Notes: a model not told the origin generated them from the letters alone. Positions 34,501-49,500 are shown, counted from the stretch's first letter. The stretch: 64,000 bases of DNA from Sarcophilus harrisii (GCF_902635505.1 NC_045427.1:336228411-336292410); one strand, 5' to 3'. Numbers and translations are program-made.

Positions 34501-37500
34501 AGATTTTGCCAGAGTGAATGTTGAGAACTATCTTTACATATATTTTGAAAATAAAAAGCTATTGTTGAATTAAAAAAAACATTGCTGAGTGGAGGCAAGA
34601 TAGTAAAGAGAAGATAAGATATTGTCTGAACTTTTCCTGGCTTCCCTCAGAATCAATATTATATTAAATCTCTAAAAAGATTTAGGAATGACAGAATCCA
34701 AGAACATTTGGAGTATAAAAATTTTCCAGCTTAAGATATCTTGGAAGGACTTCATGAAAAATTTGTTTTAACTGGGCAGGGAATAACATGACTTTGCACA
34801 AGCGCAGCATGGGTAGTAGAGAGGCCCTGTGTAGGGAATTTAGTGGGAAATTCTGAGCCAAAACACAGCAGTGTTTCTGTATCCTAGTTCAGAAGGATAG
34901 ATCACTAGAACAGCTATGAGACCTCCAACTGAGCCACGGAAAGCAAAGTGGGAGGCCCTGCTTTGTTGTGGTCCACATTCATTTCCTACAGGCCTCTCTC
35001 TAGGTATGTACCTCTTTTCATCACTGAACAACTGGAACTAGTTTGAATCATGTCATTGTTGAAGAGAGTCACATCCATCAGAATTGATCATTTTATAGTC
35101 GTCTTGTTGCCGTGTATAATGATCTTCTGGTTCTGCTCATTTCACTCAGCATCAGTTCTTGTAAGTCTCTCCAAGCCTCTCTGAAATCATCCTGTTGGTC
35201 GCTTCTTACAGAACAATAATATTGCATACATTCATATATGTATATATGGTATTCATATACCATAATTTATTCAGTCATTCTCCAATTGATGAGCATCCAT
35301 TCAGTTTCCATTTTCTAACCACTACAAAAAGGGCTGCCACAAACATTTTTTCACATGTGGGTCCCTTTCCCTCCTTTAAGATCTCTTTGGGATATAAGCC
35401 CAATAGAAACATTGCAGGGTCAAAGGTATGTACAGTTTGATAACTTTTTGAGCATAGTTCCAAATTGCTCTCCAGAATGGTTGGATCCATTCACAGTTGC
35501 ACCAATAATGTATCAGTGTCCCACCTTTCCCACATCCCCTCCAATATTGGTCATTATCTTTTCCTCTCATGTTAGCCAATTTGACAGGTGTGTAGTGGCA
35601 TCTCAGAGTTCTCTTAATTTGCATTTCTCTATCAATAGTCATTTGGAGCACCTTTTCATATGACTAGAAATAGTTTCAATTTCTTCATCTTCAAATTGTT
35701 CATATCCTTTGACCATTTATCATTTGGAGAATGGCTTGACTTCTTATAAATCTGAGTTAATTCTCTATATGTTTTAGAAATCATTTCCAAAATATATAGA
35801 GAATTAACTCTAATTTATAAAAAATCAAGCCATTCTCCAATTGAAAAATGGTCAAAGGATATGAACAGACAATTCTCAGATGAAGAAATTGAAACTATTT
35901 CTAGTCATATGAAAAGATGCTCCAAGTCATGTATTAATCAGAGAAATGCAAATTAAGACAACTCTAAGATACCACTACACACCTGTCAGACTTGGCTAAG
36001 ATGACAGGAAAAAATAATGATGATTGTTGGAGGGATGGGAAAACTGGGACATTGATGCATTGTTGAGTGGATTTAAATGAATCCAACCATTGTGGAGAGT
36101 AATTTGGAACTATGCTCAAAAAAGTTATCAAACTGTACTCTTGATCCAAGTGTTACTACTGGGCTTATATCCCAAAGAGATCATAAAGAAGGAAAGGGAC
36201 CTGTATGCACGAATGTTTGTGGCAGCCCTCTTGTAGTGTAGAAACTGGAAACTGAGTGAATGCCATCAGTTGGAGAATGGCTGAATAAATTGTGGTATAT
36301 AAATATTATGGAATATTATTGTTCTGTAAGAAATGACCAACAGGATGATTTCAGAAAGGCCTGGAGAGACTTACAAGAACTGATGCTCAGTGAAATGAGC
36401 AGGACCAGGAGATCATTATATACTTCAACAACAATACTATATGATGACCAGTTCTGATGGACCTGGCCATCCTCAGCAATGAGATCAACCAAATCATTTC
36501 CAATGGAGCAGTAATGAACTGAACCAGCTACGCCCAGAGAAAGAACTCTGGGTGATGACTAAAAACCATTACATTGAATTCCCAATCCCTATATTTATGT
36601 CCACCTGCATTTTTTATTTCCTTCACAAGCTAATTGTACAATATTTCAGAGTCTGATTCTTTTGTACAGCAAAATAACGGTTTGTCATGTATACTTATTG
36701 TGTATCTAATTTATATTTTAATATATTTAACATCTACTGGTCATCCTGCCATCTGGGGGGGGTGGGGGTAAGAGGTGAAAAATTGGAACAAGAGGTTTGG
36801 CAATTGTTAATGCTGTAAAGTTACCCATAAATATAACCTGTAAATAAAAGACTATTAAATTAAAAAAAAAAAATAACCAACAGGATGATTTCAGAAAGGC
36901 CTGGAGAGACTTACACGAACTGATGCTGAGTGAAATGAGCAGGACCAGGAGATCATTATATACTTCAACAACAATACTATATGATGACCAGTTCTGATGG
37001 ACCTGGCCATCCTCAGCAATGAGATCAACCAAATCATTTCCAATGGAGCAGTAATGAACTGAACAGCTAGCTCAGAGAAAGAACTCTGGGAGATGACTAA
37101 AACCATTACATTGAATTCCCAATCCCTATATTTATGCCCACCTACATTTTTGATTTCCTTCACAAGCTAATTGTACAATATTTCAGAGTCTGATTCTTTT
37201 TGTACAGCAAAATAACGGTTTGGTCATGTAAAAAAAAAAAAAAAGAAATAAGGCCTTTATCAGAACTTTTGAATGTAAAAATGTTTTTTCAGTTTATTGC
37301 TTCCCTTCTAATCTTGTCTGCATTAGTTTTGTTTGTCCAAAAACGTTTTAACTTAATATAATCAAAATTTTCTATTTTGTGATCAATAATGATCTGTAGT
37401 TCTTCTTTTGTCACAAATTCTTTCTTCCTCCACAGATCTGAGAGATTAACTATCCTATGTTTTTCTAATTTGTTTATATCATCATGAATCCACCTCAACC

Positions 37501-40500
37501 TTATCTTGGTATATAGTGTTAGGTGTGGGTCAATGTCTACTTCCTGCCATACTAGTTTCCAATTTTCCCAGCAGTTTTTGTCAAATAGTGAGTTCTTATC
37601 CCAAAAGCTGGGGTCTTTGGGTTTGTCAAACACTAGATAACCATAGTCATTGGTTGTTTTGTCCTGTGAACCTAACCTATTTCACTGATCAACTACTCTG
37701 TTTCTTAGCTAGTACCAAATGGTTTTGATGATCACTGCTTTATAATACATTTTTAGATATGGTACAGCTAGGCCACCTTCATTTGTTTTTCTTTTCATTA
37801 TTGCCCTTGAAACTGTTGACCTTTTATTCTTCCAGATGAATTTTGTTATTTTTCCTAGGTCAGTAAAATAGTTTCTTGGGAGTATGATGGATATAGCACT
37901 AAATAAAGAAATTAGTTTGGGTGGTATTGTCATCTTTATTATATTTTCTCAATCTGTCCAAAAACTGACATTTTTGATATCAAAAAATTGATATTTTTCA
38001 AATTGTTTAGATCTGACTTGTGTGATATGAAACTTGTGTTTTGTAATTTTGGTTATGTAGTTCCTGACATTCCCTTAGTAGATAGATTCCCAAATATGTT
38101 ATACTACTGACTGTTATTTTAATTGGAATGGGGAAATGAAATGAGATTATTGCAAGAAGAAATGGAAAAAATGGAAAAAGAATGCAATGAACAAAAAAAA
38201 TTTAATTGCCCAATTGCAAATTAAATACCCCCAATCAAATACCAAACTTGAAATTCTAAAAAGGAGAGATTAGTAAAAGTTAAAGTAAAAAAACTGTTGA
38301 ATTAATATTAAATAAAACTAAAAGTTTTATGAAAAAAACCAACAAAATAGATAAACCGTTAGTTAATTTGATTAGAAAAAGGAGAGGAAAATCAAATCGG
38401 TAGTCTCAAAAATGAGTTTTCAAAAATGAGAAGGGAGAACTTTCCACCAAAGAAAAATTGGTGCAATTATTAGGAGTTACTTTGACCAACTTTATGCCAA
38501 TAAATTTGATAACCTAAGTGAAATGGAGGAATAATTTCAAAAATATAGGTTGCTCAGATTAAGAGAAGAAGAAATAAATTATTTAAATTTGTCCCATTTT
38601 AGAAAAAGAAATACAACAAGCTATTAATCAACTCCCTTAAGAAAAAATCCCCAGGACCAGATGGATTTATAACGTGAATTCCACCAAACATTTGAAGAAC
38701 AATTAATTCCAATACTATATAAACTATTTGAAAAAATAGGGAATGAAGGACTCCAACCAAATTCCTTATGACATAGACATGGTACTGATACCTAAACCAG
38801 GTAGGACAAAAACAGAAAGAAAATTATAGACCAATCTCCTTAATGAATGTTGATGCGAAAATCTTAAATAAAATATTAGCTAAGAGATTACAGAAAATCA
38901 TTCCCAGGATAATACACCATGACCAAGTAGGATTTGTACCAGGAATTTAATGGTTCAATATTAGGAAAACCATTAGCATAACTGACTATATCAATAACCC
39001 AATTAACAAAAAACATATGATTATCTCAACATATACAGAAAAGGCATCTGATAAAATCCAACACCCATTCCTATTAAAAACACTAGAGAATATAGAAATA
39101 AATGGACTTTTTCTTAAAATAGTACCATCTATTTAAATCCATCAGCAAGCATCATATGTAATGGTAATAAACTGGAACCATTCCCAATAAAATCAGGGAT
39201 GAAACAGGTTGCCCACTACCACTATTACTATTCAATACTGTATTAGAAATGCTAGCTTTGGCAATAAGAGAATAAAAAGAGATTAAAGGATTAGCGCAGG
39301 TAATGAGGAAACCAAATTATCACTCTTTGCAGATGATAGGATGATACACTTAAAGAACCCTAGAGACTCACGTTAAAAACTATTAGAAATAATCCATAAC
39401 TTTAGCAAAGTTGCAGGATACAAAATAAATCTACTTAAGTCATCAGCATTTTTATACATTAGTAACAAAATCCAATAGCAAGAAATAGAAAGAGAAATCT
39501 CTCATTAATCTTTAATTGCTACTGTCTACTACCTGCTTTGGTTACTTCATGTTCAAAAATTATTTGCTTGATCTGATCATTTCTTTTAGATATAATATTT
39601 ATCCTCTTTTTGGTTACTAAATTTGAAAAGGCCAAATATAATAGGTAAATCTATCTTCTTCACTCTTATGAGAGTACTTACTCTCATAATTCTTTACAGT
39701 TTGGTTTCTGACCTCATCTTTAATTGCCTTTTCTAAATTCTAATTCTTGACTCCTCTGAAGTTTTTGATAATGTCAATAATCCTTCTCTCATGCATGTTA
39801 GAAGATATGCTTTTTAGTAAAACAAATACAAGTGTGTCTGTGATGTAAAAGTAAAACATCTGGCGTGTCTATTCTAGTCCATTCAGTAAGGCATGTATGT
39901 TTAAGATTTTTTTCTGTTTTGTTTTGTTAGTTAATGAAGACAATTTTGAGATGTAATATGGATACTTTAGGATCTGGTACTGCTGTTTGTATTAAATTCT
40001 GAGGCCTTGATTTAAATCTTGAATCGTATTGAGTACTTGTTATAAGTGAAACTTGTTAAATAAATCATCCCTTGTTCTCATTGTGGTCCAAACTACACTT
40101 AACTGTGAAAGTGGTCTTCTTAAAATATGTCTGATTGTATCACCCCCTACTGCTCAGTATACTCTTAATGGCTATTATGTATAAGATAAAATATAAAGGC
40201 CTGTTTGGCATTTAAACTCCTTCTAATTCTGGTCTTCCTACCTTTCCAGTCTTATTTTTTAAGCCCATCCCCTCCATGCACTCTGTATTTCAGTAACCCT
40301 GGCATCCTTGTAGCTTGAATAAGAATCTTTGGACTCTGAATTTTTATTGATTGTTGCCTAGGTCTATAATTCTCTCCCAATTCACCTCTCCATTCCTGGC
40401 TTCTAGGCCTTCTTCAAATCTTAGTTAAAGCCCTACCATCTAAAAGAAGCCATCCTCAATTTTCCTTCCCTTTATTTTTAGTGCCTTCCCTTTGAGACTA

Positions 40501-43500
40501 GCCTAATTTATCCTGTATATATTTTATTTATACATAACTGTAAGAAAAAGTATTTGGTACTGATTTACCACCTCCTTATACATAGTTTACTTTTTCTTGG
40601 TTTTGAAAAATGGCACTCGTTGGGTTTTTCTCTAACCATTCTTCCTTGTCTTTTTTCTTGATAAGATGAACTTTTCTCAAAGTTCTATCCTTGGTTATTT
40701 TTCCCCCTCTTCTTTGTCATTTGCATCCATGCATGGTCTTACTTCTATAGATAATTCTAAAATCCATAGATCTTGCCCAGATCTTTGTTTTAAATTTCAG
40801 TCTTGCTATTATTACTAGTACCTCAAACTTTGTGTCTAAAAGCAGTATGTTTAAAGTTTTCTTTTTCCAGAAAACCTAATAACCTTTTCTTCCTTTTAGC
40901 TTCCCTCTACCCTTCTGTCCCCACCCTAGAGATAGCTATCATTAGATACAAATATGTACATATGTAAAATGATTTCATCTTTCATTATTTTATACATGTC
41001 TACCCATGTTTTTCTAAGATCACTAAGCCCATCATTTTTTATCACACATTTTTATAATATTCCATTGTTATGATAAACACAATTTGTGAAGCTATTCTCC
41101 AACTGATGAGTATTCCTGCAATTTCTACCTATTTGTTACCACAAAGGGATTTATTATAAAATCTGAAGGTCCTTTAATTTTTCCCCTTTATCATTTTTGG
41201 AAACAGACCTAGTAATGATATTGCTGGGTCAAGTAGTTTAACTCTTTGGGCATAATTCCAGATTGCTCTCTCAAAGATTGGATCAATTCACAGCTCTACC
41301 TATAGTGAAATAGTGTCCCAATTTTTCCATATCTTATCCAATATTTGACACTTATCCCTTGAATCATTTTAGTCAATCTTATAAGTGTAAAATTATATCT
41401 TAAGGTTGTTTTAATTTGCATTTCCTTAACCAATAATGATTTAAAACATTTTTTTCATGACTATAAGTTGTTGATTTCTTCATCAGAAAACTGCCTGTTC
41501 ATAATCTTTGACTATTTATAAACTGGGGAATAATTTATATTTTTATAGATTTAACAAGGTCTTTTATATTTATGTGTATTATCTATTTATCATAATCAGA
41601 AAAAACAGACATGAAAACATGGCGGTGAGATCCCACTGGGAATTAGACTGTTCATAGAAATAAAAGTAATACATTCAGATCACAGAACCATATTACCTCT
41701 TTCAAACATCATATCTGATTTAGCTTATTTTAGATGTAACATTAAAAGTTATATATAGATAAAATGTTTTCACATAGCACATAATTCTACTAATGAAGAT
41801 ATAATCACAATTCAAACTACCTTTAAAAGAAAGTAATGGGGCAAGAGAAATGCAGAATGTAGATATTTTGAATATATAGCATACCTGGCCTGTTCTGATC
41901 TGTCAAGAAAATATTCAAAGACATTGTTCATTATAACAACATCAGCATTTTGAAGAAGTGAGGCTTGAGTACATATATTTGCATGATGCACCTGAAGATC
42001 AGATTAAGTTCATGTAAGAAACAAAAAGTCAGCCAATAAACAAGATAATAACTGGAATAGCAACAGGCATTTGTTTGGTGGATTGAGGGAACTGCATTCA
42101 ATCGAAATGTACAGTGACTTTAATATAAGTGGGAAAATTAAATTTAAAGAAGCTATAAAATATTGTCAATTTAACTGATAGGAATTTGACAAAATAACTT
42201 ATTTCATTTGCATATGTATAAACATATTCAATTAGTTATGACTTTCATTAATAATATTCATTTAGCACATTACAAAGGAGGAAATGTGCAGGAGGGCAAA
42301 GGAATGTATACTTGGAGAAAAAAACTCACAAGAGTGAGGTTTAATAGATGGCTTGCATTCAATTATCCCCCACAATTTAAAAAAGAGCTAGAGGAAAGTC
42401 TCCAGCATGTTGATGACTCCCCTTGTGGGGAATTATGGTATGACATGGACACAGTCCCATAGGATAGACAGGCATGGATGATGGAATTTCAGTCTACAGA
42501 AAAAAAAAATCAAAACTTTTAAGTGGGTCACTTAAAAGAAGCACTGTCTCATATGATCAACACAAACAGGTTGTATCATATCATCTCATCAATAATATAC
42601 TAGGACAAAATGGCTCAGACAGATCAATAAAAAAATATGGCTAAAAAGTGAAGAGGACCTGTTAAGATAAAGGCAAGAAGGTAGCAGATAGACAGCCCAC
42701 TTAGTGCCCTCTTTTTGTTTAGAAAACAGAGGAAGAAACAGATTGAAAGGATACCTTGTTAAGGATTTATGAAAGGACATGGACAAGAGGAGTAGATTCT
42801 AAAATCTGCCTCTCTACAGAGAGTACTTAGAATCAATCAATCAAGAAATATTTAAATAACTATAAAAGGTGAAAGATTATAATCTAGAGACTGAAATATT
42901 AAGTATGCCCCACAAATAAGATAAGACAACAATTTAGTGACTTTATCATTTTAATAATATTCTTTCCAAGCTTGAATGATGTAGCATTTATCACGTACCT
43001 ACTTACTATGTGTTCTATTCCAATTCAATTTATTGCCAGATTATCTGTTATCTCAAATTTTTCTAAAGTTCTATTCTATTTTGTTTCTATTTTGGTAAGA
43101 TTTGTCTAGATTTGAAAATGGGAACATGAGCTTCTTTCATACATACACTATTAGAGTTTTAATAATCCTTATCTTCATTTGATATAATTTTCTTTTAACG
43201 ATTTAGATATTATTAAGTAGATATGATAAGTATCCTTATTATCCACAGTGTTTCATTTTTAATGGCACTTGCTAAATCTTGTGTGATCTTTATTTTGGCT
43301 TTTTGATTTATACCTGTACTTCTTTTTGGCTGCTTGGAGCATTTTTTCTTTAACTTAGAAGTTCTGAATTGTGACTTTAATATTCCTGAAAATTTTCATT
43401 TTTTTTTTTAGTTGTGTTGGACTCTGGTTTTTTTTTTTCATATTTTACTATAATAATTTTATTGTCCCCAGTTACATATAAAGCAATTAAAAAAAAAAAA

Positions 43501-46500
43501 AGTCTTTAAAACTCTTGAGTTCCAGATTCTCTCCCTTCCACTCCCCTCCACTGAAAAGACACATGTGAAGTTATGTAAAATATTTCCATAAAAGTCATGT
43601 TGCAAAAGAAGACATAGATTTCTCCCTAACCCCATCCCCCCAAAAAAACCCTCAAGAAAATAAAATTTTAAAAAATGCATGCTTCAGTTTATATTTAAGC
43701 ACAATCAATTTTTTCTCTGACCATGGATAGCATTTTTAATCTTAAATCCTTTAGAGTAGTCTTGGATCATTGTGTTGCTGAAAAAAGCAATCTTTCACAG
43801 CTGATCATTCTACAAGTTTGCTATTACTATGTACACAGTATATTTCTCTTTGAGCTCAAGGAGGACTTTCCAGGTTTTTTCTAATTCTTAGCTCATCATT
43901 TCTTAGAGAATAACAATCCATCATAATCACATACCACAATTTATTCAGCCATTCCCCTCAATTTCCAATTCTATTTATCCCCCATTTATTCTATTTCCCC
44001 ATTTCTTTTATCCTATTCCTCCTCAAAATTGTTTTGCTTCTGACACATCCTTCCCATAATAAGTTCTCGCTTCTATCACTCTCACTCCTTCTCATATTCC
44101 CTTCCCTCCTACTGTGTAGGAAAGCACAATAAGACAGATTTCTATACCCATATTAAGCATATATGTTAGAGTTAGTTAGCTCTTTGATTCAACTCTGATT
44201 AAAGTAAGGTTCACTCACTCCCCACCTTCCTCTCCATTGTAAAAGCTTTTTCTTGCCTCTTTTACGACAAATAACTAACCCCAATTCCATCTCTACCTTT
44301 CCTTTCTCCCAGTACATTCCTCTCTCTCTTTAATTTTTTTTTAAAGATATTATCCCTTCATATTCAACTCACACCAATGCCCTCTGTTAACATGAGAAAA
44401 TTCTTATGAGTTACAAATATCCTCCTCCCATGTAGGAATGTAAACAGATATACCTTATTAAGTGCCTTATGACATCCCTTTCCTGATTACTTTCTTATGC
44501 TTCTCCTGTATTGAAAATCAAATTTTCTATTTAGCTCTGGACTTTTCCAGAGATTGAAATTTACAAATGCTTGAAAGTCCTCTCTTTCACTGAATATCCA
44601 TCTTTTTCCCCTTGAAGGATTATACTAATTTTTGTTGGGTAGGTGATTTTTGGTTGTAATTCTACCTCCACTATTCTCTGGAATATCATATTCCAAGCCT
44701 TCCAATCTTTTAACAAAGAAATTGCTAAATCTTGTGTTATTCTGACTGTAGTTCCACTATACAGAAAGACTGTAGTTTCTTTCTGGATACTTGCAATTTT
44801 TCTCCTTGACCTGGGAGTTTTAAAATTTGGCTATCATGTTCCTGAGAGTTTTTAATCTTGAGATTTCTTTCAGAAGGTGATCAGATTCTTTCAATTTTAC
44901 CCTGTGATTCTAGAATATCAGGACAGTTTTCCTTGATAATTACTTAAAAGATACTGTCGAGTCTCTTATTTTTGATTATCTCTGCTGGATATATTTTCCA
45001 GATCAGTTGTTTTTCCAATGAGATATTTCACACTGTTTTCTAGCTTTTCATTTGTTTGGGTTGTTTTATTGTTTTTCATAAAATCATTAGCTTCTATTTG
45101 CTCATTTCTAATTTTTATGGATTTTCTTCATTGACCATATCTCCTTAGCTATTTGATATATTTTGCTTTTTAAGGCATTTTTTCTCATCAGCTTTTTGTA
45201 TTTCCTTTTGCATCACTCTCATTTCTCTTCCCAATTTTTCTTCTACCTTTCTGACTTGATTTTCAAAATCCCTTTTGACCTCTTCCATGGCCTGAGACCA
45301 ATTTTTACTTAGGATCTTTGACTTTGTTATCATCATATGAATATGTTTTTGATCTTCCTTGTCACCATAGTCATTTTTATATGGTCAGAATCTTTTTCTG
45401 TTCTTTGCTCATTTTTCCCGCCTATTATTTGGCTTTTAACTCTTTGCTAAAATAGGGCCATTTCTAGGTAGATACTTTAAATTCCACACTTTTGGGGTTT
45501 TCTGCATCCTTTCTAAGAGATTCTTTTAGAGAGTTGTACTAAGGAACCAGCACTGTTACCCAGATCTGAGTATGGCACAGCAACTGAGTCCTACCACAGT
45601 GCTAGTAAAGAAGCAGGCCCCTGTCACCTCCCTCTGACCAGTTATTCTGGTTCCCATACCTGTAAGCTTAGATCTCTAGAAGCCACCATTATTACTGCTG
45701 TTGTCTCTGCAACAGTTGTAATTGCTACCATGGTAGCTGGTTCTGCAGCACTATTCCTGATGATTTGGTGGCTCTCAAAGCCCAATTCTGGTTTTCTAGG
45801 GCTCCCCTCATTCTCTAGTGCACCAAACCTTTCCTGCCAAGTCATCCTTGGTGTCTGTGGACTGAGAGGTCTGGAGATCTCTGTTGCTGCCTTATTTAGG
45901 GGCTTCACCATCTGTTCTTGGTTTCTTTAGGCTATTATGCTCAACTCATTCTGATGTAACAGACCCTTAGTGTTGATCTAAGCCACCGTTGACTGGAAAG
46001 CTGTTCCATTCTGTCTTTTTGTGGGCTCTGATGTTCTAAAATTTGTTTAAAGTTGTTATTTGCTATTTGAAGGGTTATGGGGAAGAGCTCAGGTGAGTTC
46101 CTGCCTTCACTCCACCATCCTGGTCCTGCCTCCTTTTGTCTTACTTTTTATTTGAAGTTTTCTGGACAAATATATTGTCATTTCCTTCTTCAGGTCATTT
46201 AACAAATAAGGAACCAAGCAAATAAGGTTAAGTAACTTGCTTAGGATCCCATAACTAGTAAGTATCTAAAGCCAAATTTAAACTAAGAAAGATGAGTCTT
46301 CTAGATTTCAGGCCTCACAATCTATTCAGTGCCACCTGGCTGCCCCACAGTTTTCTTTTGGAGGTTTCTTTCTAGAGATGACCCACAGATTCTGTTTTTA
46401 CTTTGCCCTCTGGTTCTAAGAAAGCTGGAAGAGTTTCATTTATAATTTCATAATATAGTTATCCAGGCTTTTATATGATCATAGTTTTCAAATAATTCTT

Positions 46501-49500
46501 AAATTATCCCTCTATACTCTATATTTGATATTAACTATAGTTTTTACATTTTCTGTTTTTAAAATTTCTTGGTTTTGTTTTTAGAATTTCTTGTTATAAT
46601 GAGTCACTGTTTTCTATCTGGTCTATTTTCATTATCAGGGCATTCTTCAAATGAATTTTTCTTTTGAAGTTCTTCAAAGTTTTCCACCATTTGTTCTCAG
46701 GGGTATCAGTTTTCCTTGCCATTCCCTAACTTTTCCATTCTGTGTTATTTCTTCATTTCCAGGTACACTTGAAGTCCTTGTGGCAAAGACACTTTTTTCT
46801 CACACTTTACCCAGAATTGCTGTGGGGTTGCTATTTTCCTTGGGATTTATTCCTGGGCATCTTTCAAACTAAGGAATTTTCTTGGACTTGTTCATTTTAT
46901 CCACTTTGGTAGCTACAGTGAGTGGTCTACATTTGGATCAAGTTCCACATCTAAATTGAATGGTCAGGAGCTGTTTTAGTCTTAAATAAAGTAAGTTAGA
47001 GCTTGCCACTGGAGTGGAGCAAGGTCTGCCTGGGATCTTTCCACAAACTATTGTGGGATTCAGGAACTATTCATGCATTAGGATCCCATCAATGGGATCA
47101 GTATATACTTTGATTGGATTTTGCTTAGGACTTCACTCTGGCAGCTGGGCTTTGGTCACATGCTGGACCTACCCGGAAAGTTCTGACATTGATCTCTTTG
47201 GCATGTATTTCAGGGAAAGAATGATAGGCAATGCCTCACTTGAAGCCAACTAGGTCCAGTCATAAAATTTTGCCCCATCTGTTCTACTATCTCTCTACTC
47301 TAGTTTAATTATTCCTGGGTTTTGAGATGTTTAGGGTCTTTCACTGGGGGTTTTGATTTGGTTGAGGAATCTAGAGGTGATTTTTTTTCTTTTTCCCAAA
47401 CTGGTATATTTCTAAATCCCACTGGGATATTTGTGAAGGATCCAAACTATTCTGCATCCTACCATCTTACCTAATGGCTTCTTCTAAATCCTCATCTTTC
47501 TATACTTTTCTGCTGCATGTGACACTGCTGGCTATACTCTCTACTGGGTGACAAGAGTCATTCATTTCCCATGAATTCATTTATTATTTCTATACAAATG
47601 ACTTCTATTTCTATATATCTAGTCCTAATCTCTTTACTAAGCTCTAGCCCTTCAATACCAACTATCTAATAAATATTTCAAACAGGGTGACCAACAGTCA
47701 TCTCAAATTCAACAAGTCCAAAAGAATTCATTATTTTCCCCCTGAAGTCCACACTTCTTCCAAACTCCCCTATTATTTTTGAGAACATCCCAATTTTCTT
47801 AGTCATCTAGGCCTAGAAACTTGATGTATATGCCTCCTCTATTCCTTGTCCTTGTTCATCCCACATAACCAATGATTTTCCAAATCTCATTATTTCTACT
47901 TCTACAACATCTCTTATAGTTGTCTTCTCTCCACATGAGCTCATGTTCTTATCACTTTTCACCTGGATCTCTTGGTATGGATAGATCACCCTGCCTCAAC
48001 TCTTGCCCCACTCTAGCCCATCTTCCACATAGCTATCAAGTGCAGGTCTAAGCATGCCACCTTTTACTTACTGAACTCCAGCAGCTTTCTATAATCACTA
48101 GAATTAAATATAAAAACTGCTTGGCAATTAAAGCTTTATAACATGATCTCTTTTTAACTTTTCCATTTATCTTACTCACTTTACTCTCTTTCATAGACTT
48201 TACAGTCTAGTAGTAATAATAATAATATAGAAGAAGAAGAAGAAGGAAGAAGAATAATAGGAAGAAGAGGAAGTGGAAAAGGAGGTCAAACAGGAAAAGG
48301 AAGCAGCAATTAACATTTATATAGCACTGTGCTAAGTACTTTATAATTTTTTTCCTTATCTGATCCTTACAACCACCTTAGGAGACAACAGCTATTATTT
48401 ATCCTCATTTTACAAATGAGGAAACTGAGACAAAGAGGTTAAGTAATTTGTTTCCAAGGTCACATAGGTAATATTTAACAGTTAGATTTAAACTGAAGTC
48501 TTTTTGATGTCAGGCCACCTAGATGCTCCCTACTAGTTTACTTGCTATTTCTTATATATTATAGTCCATTTTCCATTCCCATGGAAATCCAATCCCTTTG
48601 CCCTGATTATCCCTCATACCAGGAATATATGTTCTCCTCACCTTTACCTACTGAAATCTTTCTTAAACTATTTTCTGCCAAAATGCATTCCAATTTTGCC
48701 ACTGTAACATGAAATTCTTCTCTCTGTAATTTGTATTCCTGGCTGGAGCACTATATTTATTTTCTTTTAGAACATCTTGCCTAATTTGTTCCACTGATCT
48801 ACTTTTCTATTTTTTGAACAGTCCCCTACTTCTTTCCATAGAAATAGTCTTTTTAAAGTAGTAACCAATTGTCATATTTAAATGCAAAATATCTTTCCTT
48901 TTTTTTAATATGTGTACTTTTATTATAAAAGTGAAAAGAAGTTATTGCTATAATATTCTAAATCACAATTCACCTTTTTAAAATAGCTCTTACAAAGCCT
49001 GCAGAGGTTCATGCAGGCTAAGAACTATTGATGACTAAAAGGGAAAGTATAAGAGAGGTAGGGAAGGAAGTAGTAAAGGAAGCAAGAAGAAAGTAAGGAA
49101 GAAAGGAAAGAAAGGAAAAAAAGGAGGGAAGGAGAGAGAGGAAGAAAAATAAACATAAGGGGGAAATTTGGTAAGCAAATTAAAAATACTTTCACATCTG
49201 GTTATATTTTGTGTGTATGTGTATGAGGCAACTGGGGTTAAGTGACTTGCCTAGGATCACACATAGCTAGAAAGTATTAAGTGTCTAAGGCTGGATTTGA
49301 ACTCAGATACTTCTGATTCCACAGCTGGTGCTTTATCTACTGCCCCATCTAGCTACTCCAACATACTTTATTTTTTGACTGATTTTACTGGAATGAAACT
49401 GAAGAGACTACTCAACTAAGGTAGTTAAATCTCCGTTTTGCAATTTCTAGCTAGGTTATATATAGTCAGTATATATTAGAAGTAGAACTTGAACCAAGCT

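Larger units (their letters stand above)
27362..34579 (+). mobile_element. Near full-length marsupial L1 with four later insertions
   Basis: Starts with a typical 5' UTR (gaggcagagccaagatagc). It passes an ORF1 region (coiled coil at 28556-28867, RNA-binding part to about 29640), an ORF2 start near 30238 ([15 protein letters not shown]), a reverse-transcriptase region and a C-terminus (to about 33660), and ends with a 3' UTR and A-tail at 34579. ORF1 and ORF2 are broken by many stops and frameshifts, and the catalytic box reads FAGD instead of FADD, so it is inactive. Later insertions are L1 tails at 27515-28019, 31788-31945 and 33698-34194 and a SINE at 29095-29232. It lies antisense in an intron of the methyltransferase gene. 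Confidence 0.85.

Noticed and set aside
42208-42462. 84-residue plus-strand ORF as a possible host exon
   Set aside because: No recognised domain, no matching splice sites on the plus strand, and the gene around it is on the minus strand. It may be repeat-derived.
45730-45930. Plus-strand ORF with a hydrophobic segment
   Set aside because: It is the shadow of an antisense L1 5' UTR; the minus-strand ORF at 45642-45911 is repeat sequence as well.
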